This document shows positions 6,069 through 11,968 of a DNA stretch of 13,649 nt, one piece after another. Position numbers and translations under genes: made by a program. The first letter of the stretch is position 1. Every line of letters begins with the position of its first letter. The notes beneath the pieces are model-generated. The model saw nothing but the letters and a program-made list of their open reading frames with translations, did no database searches and had not been told where the DNA came from. Source of the stretch: VRUE01 sp035605155 (GTDB lineage: Bacteria > Actinomycetota > Thermoleophilia > Solirubrobacterales > 70-9); assembly GCA_035605155.1 (NCBI GenBank), contig DATNHC010000001.1, positions 1 to 13,649 of the forward strand, given 5' to 3'.

Positions 6069-6902
6069 ATGAAGGGAATGGACGCAACAAACGTTGAGAC
6101 GGTCAGCCCGCGCGGGCTGGACCTGCAGGAGCGCGTTATCGAGATCAACCGCGTCGCCAAGGTGGTCAAGGGCGGCCGGCGCTTCTCCTTTACGGCCCTG
6201 GTCGCGGTCGGCGACGAAGACGGCGTGGTCGGGATCGGATACGGCAAGGCCCGCGAGGTGCCGCTGGCGATCCAGAAGGGCGTCGAGAACGCCCGCAAGA
6301 ACTTGATTCGCATCCCCAAATACGGCCAGACGATCACCCACAAGATCATCGGCCGCTACGGGGCAGGCCATGTAGTGCTGCGCCCGGCGAGCCCCGGTAC
6401 CGGGGTGATCGCCGGCGGCGGAGTGCGGGCGGTGCTCGAGCTGGGGGGCGTGAAGGACGTGCTGACCAAGAGCATTGGGACGCAGAACCCGATCAACCTG
6501 GTGAAGGCGACTATGGACGGGCTGATCCGTCTTCGGCGGCCTGAGGAGGTTGCCGAGCTGCGGGGATTGACCGTGGCTCAGGTGCTGGGGGTTGAGAAGA
6601 GTCATGGGGCTTCGGCTCAGGGCTCAAATGGATCCACCGCGGGTCCTGTCGCCGCAGGGGACCCACCGCCCCCTGCGGTAGCTAAAGCTTCCTCGGGGGC
6701 GGTCCCCCCTGCGACGCCACCCGCGGACGCCACGTCCGAGGCCGAGGGACAGAGCGCCGAGGCGGGCGCTCCATCCGAGGCTGAGACACCCGCCGTTGAG
6801 GAGAAAGCTGATGAGGCGCCGGCCGCTGGGGCTGACGCTCCCGCCGCTGAGAAAGCTGAGGAGGCTCCGGCCGCTGAGACGAAAGCTGAGGAGTCCTCGT
6901 GA
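6069..6902 (+). CDS. rpsE: 30S ribosomal protein S5 with ~100-residue C-terminal extension
   Basis: S5 acts in decoding accuracy and, with S3 and S4, lines the mRNA entry. The usual length is about 165-200 aa; this one has 277. The core (about 18-177) contains LDLQERVIEINRVAKVVKGG, the dsRBD-like first half with FTALVAVGDEDGVVGIGYGK, and the second domain with GRYGAGHVVLRPASPGTGVI and NLVKATMDGLIRLR. From about 178 a Pro/Ala/Glu tail follows, with a degenerate tandem repeat (EKADEAPAAG / EKAEEAPAAE). Part of it, GSNGSTAGPVAA, resembles GSDGSTAGPDAA in the S17 extension. Codon use drifts to G/T-ending triplets from about 6530. The start could also be ATG 6078. The stop overlaps rpmD (GTGA). 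Confidence 0.97.
   Translation: MKGMDATNVETVSPRGLDLQERVIEINRVAKVVKGGRRFSFTALVAVGDEDGVVGIGYGKAREVPLAIQKGVENARKNLIRIPKYGQTITHKIIGRYGAGHVVLRPASPGTGVIAGGGVRAVLELGGVKDVLTKSIGTQNPINLVKATMDGLIRLRRPEEVAELRGLTVAQVLGVEKSHGASAQGSNGSTAGPVAAGDPPPPAVAKASSGAVPPATPPADATSEAEGQSAEAGAPSEAETPAVEEKADEAPAAGADAPAAEKAEEAPAAETKAEESS
6801..6890 (+). repeat. Degenerate tandem repeat in the rpsE tail
   Basis: GAGAAAGCTGATGAGGCGCC (6801) recurs as GAGAAAGCTGAGGAGGCTCC (6849), a 48 nt offset. A partial third unit, GAAAGCTGAGGAG, starts at 6881. Each unit encodes EKA(D/E)EAPAA. The frame is kept, so the repeat lengthens the S5 tail without breaking it. Confidence 0.7.
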
Positions 6903-7075
6903 GCGGGGTGAAGATCAGGCAGGTCCGGTCTGCCAATGGGACCAACCCTGCTCAGAAAGCGACGCTTCGGGCGCTGGGGCTGGGGCGGATCGGCAAGGCT
7001 GTGGAGCGCAAGGACAGTCCGCAGCTGCAGGGGCAGATTCGTGCGGTCTCTCACCTGGTTGAGGTGGACGGCTGA
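6899..7075 (+). CDS. rpmD: 50S ribosomal protein L30
   Basis: L30 is a small ferredoxin-like-fold protein of the large subunit. A 58 aa frame from GTG 6899 reads MSGVKIRQVRSANGTNPAQK, then ATLRALGLGRIGKAVERKD, and ends IRAVSHLVEVDG. This matches the family pattern: a K/V-R-S first strand, a TLRALGL helix and a final HLVxV strand. It overlaps the rpsE stop by 4 nt (GTGA) and the rplO start by 1 nt (TGATG), exactly where rpmD belongs. Codon use is unusual for the window: glycine is mostly GGG and arginine mostly CGG, where neighbours prefer GGC and CGC. Confidence 0.95.
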   Translation: MSGVKIRQVRSANGTNPAQKATLRALGLGRIGKAVERKDSPQLQGQIRAVSHLVEVDG

Positions 7076-7572
7076 TGGCTGAGACGCCGCGGTCGGAGGA
7101 GATCGGGCTGCACAACCTGCGGCCGAAGCCGGGCTCGCGCAAGCCGCGCAAGCGGCTGGGGCGCGGTGAGGGCTCGGGGCTGGGCAAGACTTCAGGCAGG
7201 GGACACAAGGGGGCTGGCGCTCGTTCTGGGTCTAAGCGCAAGGCCAACTACGAGGGTGGGCAGAACCCGATCCACATGCGGATGCGAAAGCTGCGCGGGC
7301 CGCACATGAAGAAGTCGATGCCCTTTGAGAACTTCCGGACCAAATCGCAGCCGGTCAACCTCGCCGATTTGGAGGAGCGTTTCGACGCCGATGCTGAGGT
7401 GACGCCCGAGACCCTGAGGGAGAAGGGGCTCGCCAAGCGCTCTGACCCGGTGAAGATCCTCGCCCGTGGCAAGCTCTCCAAGAAGCTGACAGTCAAAGCT
7501 CACGCCTTCAGCGCTGCTGCAAAGGAGCAGATAGAAGCGGCAGGCGGTTCCTGCCACACTCTGGAGCTCTAA
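7075..7572 (+). CDS. rplO: 50S ribosomal protein L15
   Basis: L15 is a late-assembly 23S rRNA-binding protein with a long basic N-terminal arm. The 165 aa product shows GLHNLRPKPGSRKPRKRLGR (residues 11-30), then GRGEGSGLGKTSGRGHKGAG, the glycine/arginine arm. The PVNLADLEERF strand follows, then the C-terminal VKILARGKLSKKLTVKAHAF and final AGG domain. The start overlaps the rpmD stop, and the stop overlaps secY (TAATG). The first third shares the G/T-ending codon bias of rpmD; the later part returns to the window norm. Confidence 0.97.
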   Translation: MAETPRSEEIGLHNLRPKPGSRKPRKRLGRGEGSGLGKTSGRGHKGAGARSGSKRKANYEGGQNPIHMRMRKLRGPHMKKSMPFENFRTKSQPVNLADLEERFDADAEVTPETLREKGLAKRSDPVKILARGKLSKKLTVKAHAFSAAAKEQIEAAGGSCHTLEL

Positions 7573-8846
7573 TGCTCCGGACCATTGCGAACGCATTCAC
7601 CGTTGCGGACATTCGCAAGAAGCTCGCCTTCACCGCGGCGATGCTGCTCATCTACCGGTTCGGTGCCTACATTCCGGCGCCGGGCGTCGACATCGACGCG
7701 ATCAACGAACTGGAGAAAAACTTCTCCGGCGGCGGCATTCTCAACCTCCTCAACACCTTCTCGGGGGGAAGTCTCTCGCGCCTCTCGCTCTTCGCGCTGG
7801 GGATCATGCCCTACATCACGGCCTCGATCATCCTGCAGCTGCTGACCGTCGTCCTCCCCTCGCTCGAGAAGCTGCAGAAAGAAGGCGAGGTCGGGCAGCA
7901 AAAGATCACCCAGTACACGCGCTACCTGACCGTCGGCCTCGCCTTCGCCCAGTCCTTCGGCTATGTCTACCTCTTCCAGTCCTTCGGTCGGCAGGCGGGC
8001 GGCAACAACGCGATAGCCAGCCTGGGTGGAGCGAAGGTGCTGTTGATCGTCATCTCACTGACCGCAGGCTGCACGCTGCTGATGTGGCTGGGGGAGCTGA
8101 TCACCCAACGCGGCATCGGCAATGGCATCTCGCTGATGATCTTCGCTTCGATCGTCTCCGAACTGCCCCAGGGGCTGACCGCCTGGTGGACCAACCCCGA
8201 CCAGGTCTTCAAAGTGATGATGCCCTTCGTCGCGCTCGCTGTGATCGTCGCGATCGTCTTCGTCCAAGAGGGCCAGCGACGGATCCCGGTGCAATACGCG
8301 AAACGAGTCGTGGGCCGCAAAATGACCTCCGGTGGATCGACCTACCTGCCGCTGCGGGTCAACATGGCCGGCGTCATCCCGGTCATCTTCGCTGCTTCGA
8401 TCATGGCCTTCCCGCCGACGATCGGTCAGCTGATCAACACGCCGGCCGCCCTTGACTTCGCCGCTTTCTTCAGCCCCAACGGCTGGGCCTACGTGGTCGG
8501 CGAGGTCTTCTTCATCATCATCTTCACCTACTTCTATACGGCGGTCACCTTCAACCCGGTCGACCAAGCAGACAACCTGAAGAAGTACGGCGGCTTCATC
8601 CCCGGCGTGCGGCCCGGGCGGCCGACCGCCGAGTACCTCGATCGCATCCTCTCGCGCCTCACCTTCCCCGGGGCCCTCTACCTGGGGGCGGTGGCGGCCC
8701 TGCCGACGATCCTGCTCAGCCAGACCGCGGCAAACTTTGCCTTCGGCGGAACCTCGATCCTGATCGTGGTCGGCGTTGCGCTGGAAACGGTGAAGCAGCT
8801 GGAGGCCCAACTAATGATGCGCAACTACGAGGGATTTCTCAAATAA
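7572..8846 (+). CDS. secY: Protein translocase channel subunit SecY
   Basis: SecY forms the protein-conducting channel of the plasma membrane together with SecE and SecG. The 424 aa product has about ten hydrophobic segments, the first near residues 18-35. Signatures seen are LGIMPYITASIILQLL (76-91), GELITQRGIGNGISLMIFAS (174-193), the cytosolic loop QEGQRRIPVQYAKR (232-245) and LPLRVNMAGVIPVIFA (259-274). ADNLKKYGGFIPGVRPG (333-349) is the loop that contacts SecA and ribosomes. Its place after rplO is the standard one. It is followed by a 165 nt gap holding a palindromic element rather than by a coupled adk. Confidence 0.98.
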   Translation: MLRTIANAFTVADIRKKLAFTAAMLLIYRFGAYIPAPGVDIDAINELEKNFSGGGILNLLNTFSGGSLSRLSLFALGIMPYITASIILQLLTVVLPSLEKLQKEGEVGQQKITQYTRYLTVGLAFAQSFGYVYLFQSFGRQAGGNNAIASLGGAKVLLIVISLTAGCTLLMWLGELITQRGIGNGISLMIFASIVSELPQGLTAWWTNPDQVFKVMMPFVALAVIVAIVFVQEGQRRIPVQYAKRVVGRKMTSGGSTYLPLRVNMAGVIPVIFAASIMAFPPTIGQLINTPAALDFAAFFSPNGWAYVVGEVFFIIIFTYFYTAVTFNPVDQADNLKKYGGFIPGVRPGRPTAEYLDRILSRLTFPGALYLGAVAALPTILLSQTAANFAFGGTSILIVVGVALETVKQLEAQLMMRNYEGFLK

Positions 8847-8856
8847 CCTTCGTCGT

Positions 8857-8975
8857 GGCCGCTGCAAACCGGCGCATATCGCGGTCCTCGGTCGGCTGGA
8901 TCGGGTCACGCACATAACGGTGCGCTCCCCTCACCAGCCTCCCTGCGTCCCACGATCTGCTTGGTTTTCACGGCC
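8857..8975 (+). repeat. Palindromic element A4 between secY and adk
   Basis: Arms 8857-8881 and 8953-8975 pair imperfectly (GGCCG.TG.AAACC..GCA.ATCG). An inner stem GGCTGG (8894-8899) with CCAGCC (8934-8939) encloses CGCAC (8909-8913) with GTGCG (8920-8924). The left half shares GCTGCAAACCGGCGC and TCCTCGG with element A3; the right half shares CTGCGTCC and CTTGGTTTTC. It is thus a divergent relative with a replaced core hairpin. Unlike A1-A3 it ends 36 nt before the next start and does not cover a Shine-Dalgarno. Confidence 0.65.
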
Positions 8976-9011
8976 GTTCTAACTTCGGTTTTAAAGGCAA
9001 ATTTCAAGGAA

Positions 9012-9695
9012 ATGTCCCAGCAGCTAAATCTCGTACTCCTAGGGCCTCCCGGCAGCGGCAAGGGCACCCAGGGGGAGCGGTTGCAGGGGGACCTCGAGTT
9101 GCCCTACTACGCCACCGGGGACATCTTGCGGGCGGCGGTCCGTGAGGGGACGGAGCTGGGGCGTGTGGCGAAGGAGTACATGGAGCGCGGCGATCTGGTG
9201 CCTGACGACGTGATCGTCGGCATGATCGGGGAGCGCATCGATTCGCCCGAGGCTGCCGACGGCTTCATCCTCGACGGCTTTCCGCGCACCGAGCCGCAAG
9301 CCGAGGCGCTGGCGGCCAAGCTCGAGGAGTTGGGGCGCGAGCTGACCGCGGTGCTGCTGATCGACGTCTCCGACGACGAGGTGGTGCGCCGCCTGGGGGG
9401 CCGCCGCACCTGCGTCGAGAACGGCCACGTCTTCCACGTCGAGTTCAATCCAGCCCGCCAGGAGGGCGTTTGCGACCTCGACGGCAGCGAGCTGGTCGTC
9501 CGCGACGACGACAAGCCCGACGTGATCCGCCACCGGCTCGACCAGTATCACTCCAAGACGGCGCCGCTGATCGAGTTCTACGACCACAAGAGCCTGCTGC
9601 GACGGATCGAGGGCGCTGCCGCCCCGGAGACCGTCGCCGAGGAGATCAGCCGCACGCTGGCGACGCTGCGTCTCGAGGCCGACGAGGCCATCTAG
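9012..9695 (+). CDS. adk: Adenylate kinase
   Basis: Adk catalyses ATP + AMP = 2 ADP in the cytoplasm and keeps adenylates balanced. The 227 aa product has the P-loop GPPGSGKGT (11-19), the AMP-site YYATGDILRAAV, GFILDGFPRTEPQAEAL, and a long-form LID (about 130-168) with FNPARQEGVCDLDGSELVVR. At the four zinc positions of the Gram-positive LID it has C134, N137, C154 and D157, so one ligand is changed. ATG 9012 puts the P-loop at the usual distance. AAGGA lies only 1 nt before it and AAAGG 14 nt before, both unusual. An in-frame TTG at 8961 would add 17 residues lying in the repeat arm and is unlikely. Confidence 0.96.
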   Translation: MSQQLNLVLLGPPGSGKGTQGERLQGDLELPYYATGDILRAAVREGTELGRVAKEYMERGDLVPDDVIVGMIGERIDSPEAADGFILDGFPRTEPQAEALAAKLEELGRELTAVLLIDVSDDEVVRRLGGRRTCVENGHVFHVEFNPARQEGVCDLDGSELVVRDDDKPDVIRHRLDQYHSKTAPLIEFYDHKSLLRRIEGAAAPETVAEEISRTLATLRLEADEAI

Positions 9696-9749
9696 TGCTG
9701 TCACGCAGCATCTGACTTCCTCGACCAATGTCACGAGACAGCGCACTAG
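9692..9749 (+). repeat. Short imperfect palindrome between adk and map
   Basis: CTAGTGCTGTC (9692-9702) is the complement of GACAGCGCACTAG (9737-9749) apart from a two-base bulge. The left half contains the adk TAG; the right half lies just before the map start. The layout copies that of elements A1-A3 in miniature but has no sequence similarity that I can see. No clear Shine-Dalgarno lies within it. Confidence 0.6.
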
Positions 9750-9759
9750 CGTGTACCGG

Positions 9760-10512
9760 ATGATCGTCCGCAAGACGCCCGAGCAGGTCGAGCAGATGGC
9801 GGCCGCCGGGGAGATCCTCGTCCGCTGCCTGCAGATGCTCGCCGCCAACGCGCGGCCGGGTGTGACCACCGCCGAGCTTGACCGCGCAGCCGAGAAGTTG
9901 ATCCGCTCGCAGGGCGCCGTGCCCGCCTTCAAGGGCTACCGGGGCTTCCCGGGCTCGATTTGCGCCTCGCCCAACTCGATGGTCGTCCATGGCATCCCCG
10001 GCCCGTACGCGTGTGAGCAGGGCGACGTGCTCTCGATCGACGTCGGGGTGATCAAGGACGGCTGGGTTGCCGACGCGGCGATGACCGTGCCGATCGGACA
10101 GATCGAGCCCGATGCGGAGAAGCTGCTCGACGTGACCAAGGCGGCGCTGTTCGGGGGCGTCGAGCAGATGCAGCCCGGCAACCGGCTTGGCGACGTCTCG
10201 TCCGCGATCCAGCGCGCCGTGGAGTCCGAGGGTCTCTCGATCATCCGCACCCTGGTCGGCCATGGCATCGGTCGCGAGATGCACGAAGAGCCGCAGGTGC
10301 CCAATTTCGGCACTCCCGGCAAGGGCCCGCTGCTGGAGGAGGGGACGGTGCTGGCGATCGAGCCGATGGTCAACGCCGGCGGCCCCGGCGTGCGGATGGG
10401 CGACGACGGCTGGGCCGTCTACTCCGAGGACGACTCGCTCGCAGCCCATTTCGAGTTCACCGTCGCGGTCACTGCTGACGGCCCACGGATTCTGACACCC
10501 TGGCACGAGTAG
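9760..10512 (+). CDS. map: Methionine aminopeptidase, type I
   Basis: Map removes the initiator methionine from nascent proteins. The 250 aa product shows the full metal site: D94 and D105 (SIDVGVIKDGWVADAAMT), H168 (LVGHGIG), E201 (AIEPMV) and E232 (HFEFT). The substrate-site His78 is in NSMVVHGIP. ATG 9760 gives the family-like start MIVRKTPEQVEQM; GTG 9751 would add three residues. Neither has a good Shine-Dalgarno. adk-map is the normal order at the end of spc, usually followed by infA, which is not found here. Confidence 0.96.
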   Translation: MIVRKTPEQVEQMAAAGEILVRCLQMLAANARPGVTTAELDRAAEKLIRSQGAVPAFKGYRGFPGSICASPNSMVVHGIPGPYACEQGDVLSIDVGVIKDGWVADAAMTVPIGQIEPDAEKLLDVTKAALFGGVEQMQPGNRLGDVSSAIQRAVESEGLSIIRTLVGHGIGREMHEEPQVPNFGTPGKGPLLEEGTVLAIEPMVNAGGPGVRMGDDGWAVYSEDDSLAAHFEFTVAVTADGPRILTPWHE

Positions 10513-10520
10513 GGCTATGG

Positions 10521-10662
10521 GACGAAGGGGTGATGGGCCTCTGCGGGAATTGACGCCCCGCGCTTCGCGCGGGGCGAATAGGAGCGCGGCTGACGCCGCG
10601 CAAGAACCGGATTGCATAGGCCGCTTCGCGACATTCCCGCAGAGGCCCATCACCCCTTCGTC
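10521..10662 (+). repeat. Long perfect inverted repeat, element B1
   Basis: Arms 10521-10550 and 10633-10662 are perfectly complementary over 30 nt. Inside lie a 10 bp hairpin (10554-10576, CGCCCCGCGC with loop TTC) and a 7 bp hairpin (10584-10601, GCGCGGC with loop TGAC). The left arm starts 9 nt after the map stop. Arm sequence and inner hairpin resemble element B2, so these are two members of one repeat family. Confidence 0.92.
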
Positions 10663-10763
10663 ATAAGCTCTCCGCGGCTAACGGAGAGTCGGCGGGCCGG
10701 GGGGCGGGAGGCTCGAGAGAGCTTGTGACCCTTGGTCCCGTCTGCAGCTTCCAAGCTGCTCGT

Positions 10764-10944
10764 GCTTCGGGGGCGTGTCGAAGTCGGACGGGTGGCCTCT
10801 CGGGGGAATGTCGCCGCAGGCGGCGATATGCAATCTGTCTCCTGCGCGGCGCAGCCGCGCACCAGGTTCCACCGCGCCGCAGGCGCGGTGGTCAATTCCC
10901 CCGAGAGCCCACCCGTCCGACCCGAACCAGGCACGCCCCGAAGC
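10764..10944 (+). repeat. Long inverted repeat, element B2
   Basis: The main arms 10783-10809 and 10895-10921 match at 26 of 27 positions. An outer stem, GCTTCGGGGGCGTG (10764-10777) with CACGCCCCGAAGC (10932-10944), has one bulged base. Inside are three hairpins: TCGCCG/CGGCGA (10811-10826), GCGCGGC/GCCGCGC (10844-10860) and ACCGCGCC/GGCGCGGT (10871-10889). The arms share GGGTG, GCCTCT and a GGGAAT end with B1, and GCGCGGC-loop-GCCGCGC occurs in both. Confidence 0.88.
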
Positions 10945-11049
10945 AGACCCCCTGCTATCTTTCCCGGTCGGCCCAGTGGGCCGGTGGTTGCCTGCCGTCC
11001 AACTCCTGGGGCGCCGCAGGAGTCCTGTGTTCGATACGAGACCGGAGCA

Positions 11050-11163
11050 ATGAAGGTTCGAGCTTCCGTAAAGCCGATGTGCGAAAAGTGCAAGATCATC
11101 CGCCGCAATGGGGCGGTCTTGGTGATCTGCCAAAACCCGCGCCACAAGCAGCGGCAGGGCTAG
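11050..11163 (+). CDS. rpmJ: 50S ribosomal protein L36, zinc type
   Basis: L36 is the smallest large-subunit protein and binds 23S rRNA through a zinc ribbon. The 37 aa product MKVRASVKPMCEKCKIIRRN and onward ends NPRHKQRQG. It has the four ligands C11, C14, C27 and H32 of the zinc form. GGAG lies only 2 nt before the ATG, a poor Shine-Dalgarno spacing; no better start is in frame. It opens the alpha operon and is 10 nt upstream of rpsM. Confidence 0.97.
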   Translation: MKVRASVKPMCEKCKIIRRNGAVLVICQNPRHKQRQG

Positions 11164-11173
11164 GCAGGCGACG

Positions 11174-11557
11174 ATGGCACGTATCGCAGGAGTCAACATC
11201 CCGGTCGGCAAGCGCTCCGAAATCGGTCTCACCTACATCTTCGGCATCGGTCGGTCGACCGCCCAGAAGATCCTCGAGGAGGCCAAGGTCGATCCGGACA
11301 CCCTGGTCAAGGACCTGACCGAGGATGAGGTGATTCGCCTGCGCGACGCTGTCGAGCAGCGCGAGGTCGAGGGCGACCTTCGCCGTGAGCGCTCGCAGGA
11401 CGTCAAACGACTGATGGAGATCGGCTCCTACCGCGGCCTGCGCCACCGGCGCGGCCTGCCGGTTCGCGGCCAGCGGACCAAGACCAATGCGCGCGGCCGC
11501 AAGGGACCGCGCCGGATGAGCGTCGCCGGTAAGCGCAAGGCGCCGACGCCGAAGTAG
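11174..11557 (+). CDS. rpsM: 30S ribosomal protein S13
   Basis: S13 sits in the head of the small subunit, touches the P-site tRNA and forms bridges to L5. The 127 aa product starts MARIAGVNIPVGKRSEIGLT, then YIFGIGRSTAQKIL. The coiled-coil region follows, with REVEGDLRRERSQDVKRLME, then GSYRGLRHRRGLPVRGQRTK and the basic tail RGRKGPRR that reaches the tRNA. The GGCAGGCGACG leader is a weak binding site. It is 9 nt upstream of rpsK. Confidence 0.98.
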   Translation: MARIAGVNIPVGKRSEIGLTYIFGIGRSTAQKILEEAKVDPDTLVKDLTEDEVIRLRDAVEQREVEGDLRRERSQDVKRLMEIGSYRGLRHRRGLPVRGQRTKTNARGRKGPRRMSVAGKRKAPTPK

Positions 11558-11566
11558 GGAGAGTCA

Positions 11567-11968
11567 GTGGCAGCTGCGAAAAAACCGGCCAAAGGACGCT
11601 CGCGGAGGCGTGTCAAGAAGAACGTCACCTACGGGCAGGCACACATCAAGACTTCCTTCAACAACACGATCGTCACCCTGACCGACACCGAGGGCAACGT
11701 GATCGCCTGGGAGTCGGCCGGCTCGGCCGGGTTCAAAGGCTCGCGCAAGTCGACCCCGTTCGCGGCCCAGGTCACCGCCGACGCTGCCGCCAAGAAAGGC
11801 ATGGAACACGGTCTGGAGAAGGTCGAGGTCTTCGCCAAGGGAGCGGGATCCGGCCGCGAGACGGCGATCCGCTCGCTGCAGGCGGCGGGACTCGACGTGA
11901 CCACCGTCAAGGACGTCTCTCCCCAGGCCCACAACGGCTGCCGCCCGAAGAAGCGGAGGCGGGTCTAG
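11567..11968 (+). CDS. rpsK: 30S ribosomal protein S11
   Basis: S11 lies on the platform near the E site. The 133 aa product has a basic N-terminus (AAAKKPAKGRSRRRVKKNV), the core AHIKTSFNNTIVTLTDTEGN, SAGFKGSRKSTPFAAQ, and KGAGSGRETAIRSLQAAGL. It ends with the conserved PQAHNGCRPKKRRRV. The start is GTG, with GGGAGAG just upstream as binding site. The stop overlaps the rpsD start (TAGTG). Confidence 0.98.
   Translation: MAAAKKPAKGRSRRRVKKNVTYGQAHIKTSFNNTIVTLTDTEGNVIAWESAGSAGFKGSRKSTPFAAQVTADAAAKKGMEHGLEKVEVFAKGAGSGRETAIRSLQAAGLDVTTVKDVSPQAHNGCRPKKRRRV

Larger units (their letters stand above)
10513..11049 (+). other. 537 nt gene-free region rich in hairpins, at the usual place of infA
   Basis: I find no credible gene on either strand; no frame contains an IF-1-like sequence. 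The region holds two long inverted-repeat elements (listed separately). It also holds isolated hairpins at 10668-10688 (CTCTCCG/CGGAGAG), 10744-10759 (GCAGCTT/AAGCTGC), 10969-10983 (CGGCCC/GGGCCG) and 11002-11023 (ACTCCTG/CAGGAGT). No stem is followed by a T-run, so intrinsic terminators are not supported. A promoter for the alpha operon would be expected here, but I could not place one. Confidence 0.75.

Noticed and set aside
8961..8985. Possible adk promoter (TTGGTT and TAACTT)
   Set aside because: The spacing of 13 nt is too short, and TTGGTT belongs to the repeat arm.
8961..9011. TTG start giving adk 17 more residues
   Set aside because: The extra residues lie in the palindrome arm and AT-rich leader. 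ATG 9012 puts the P-loop at the usual position.
10550..10581. Possible promoter with TTGACG as -35 and AATAGG-like -10 in element B1
   Set aside because: The -10 match is poor and the spacer is a perfect hairpin; likely chance.
10521..10662. Intrinsic terminator after map
   Set aside because: The stem is very stable but the downstream bases (ATAAGCTCTC) contain no T-run; a standard terminator is not supported.
10513..11049. CRISPR array
   Set aside because: There are several hairpins but no regularly spaced direct repeats with unique spacers.
10732..11163. 143 aa frame that would extend L36 upstream
   Set aside because: Only the last 37 residues are L36-like; the rest covers hairpin repeats. 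L36 has a standard length from the ATG at 11050.
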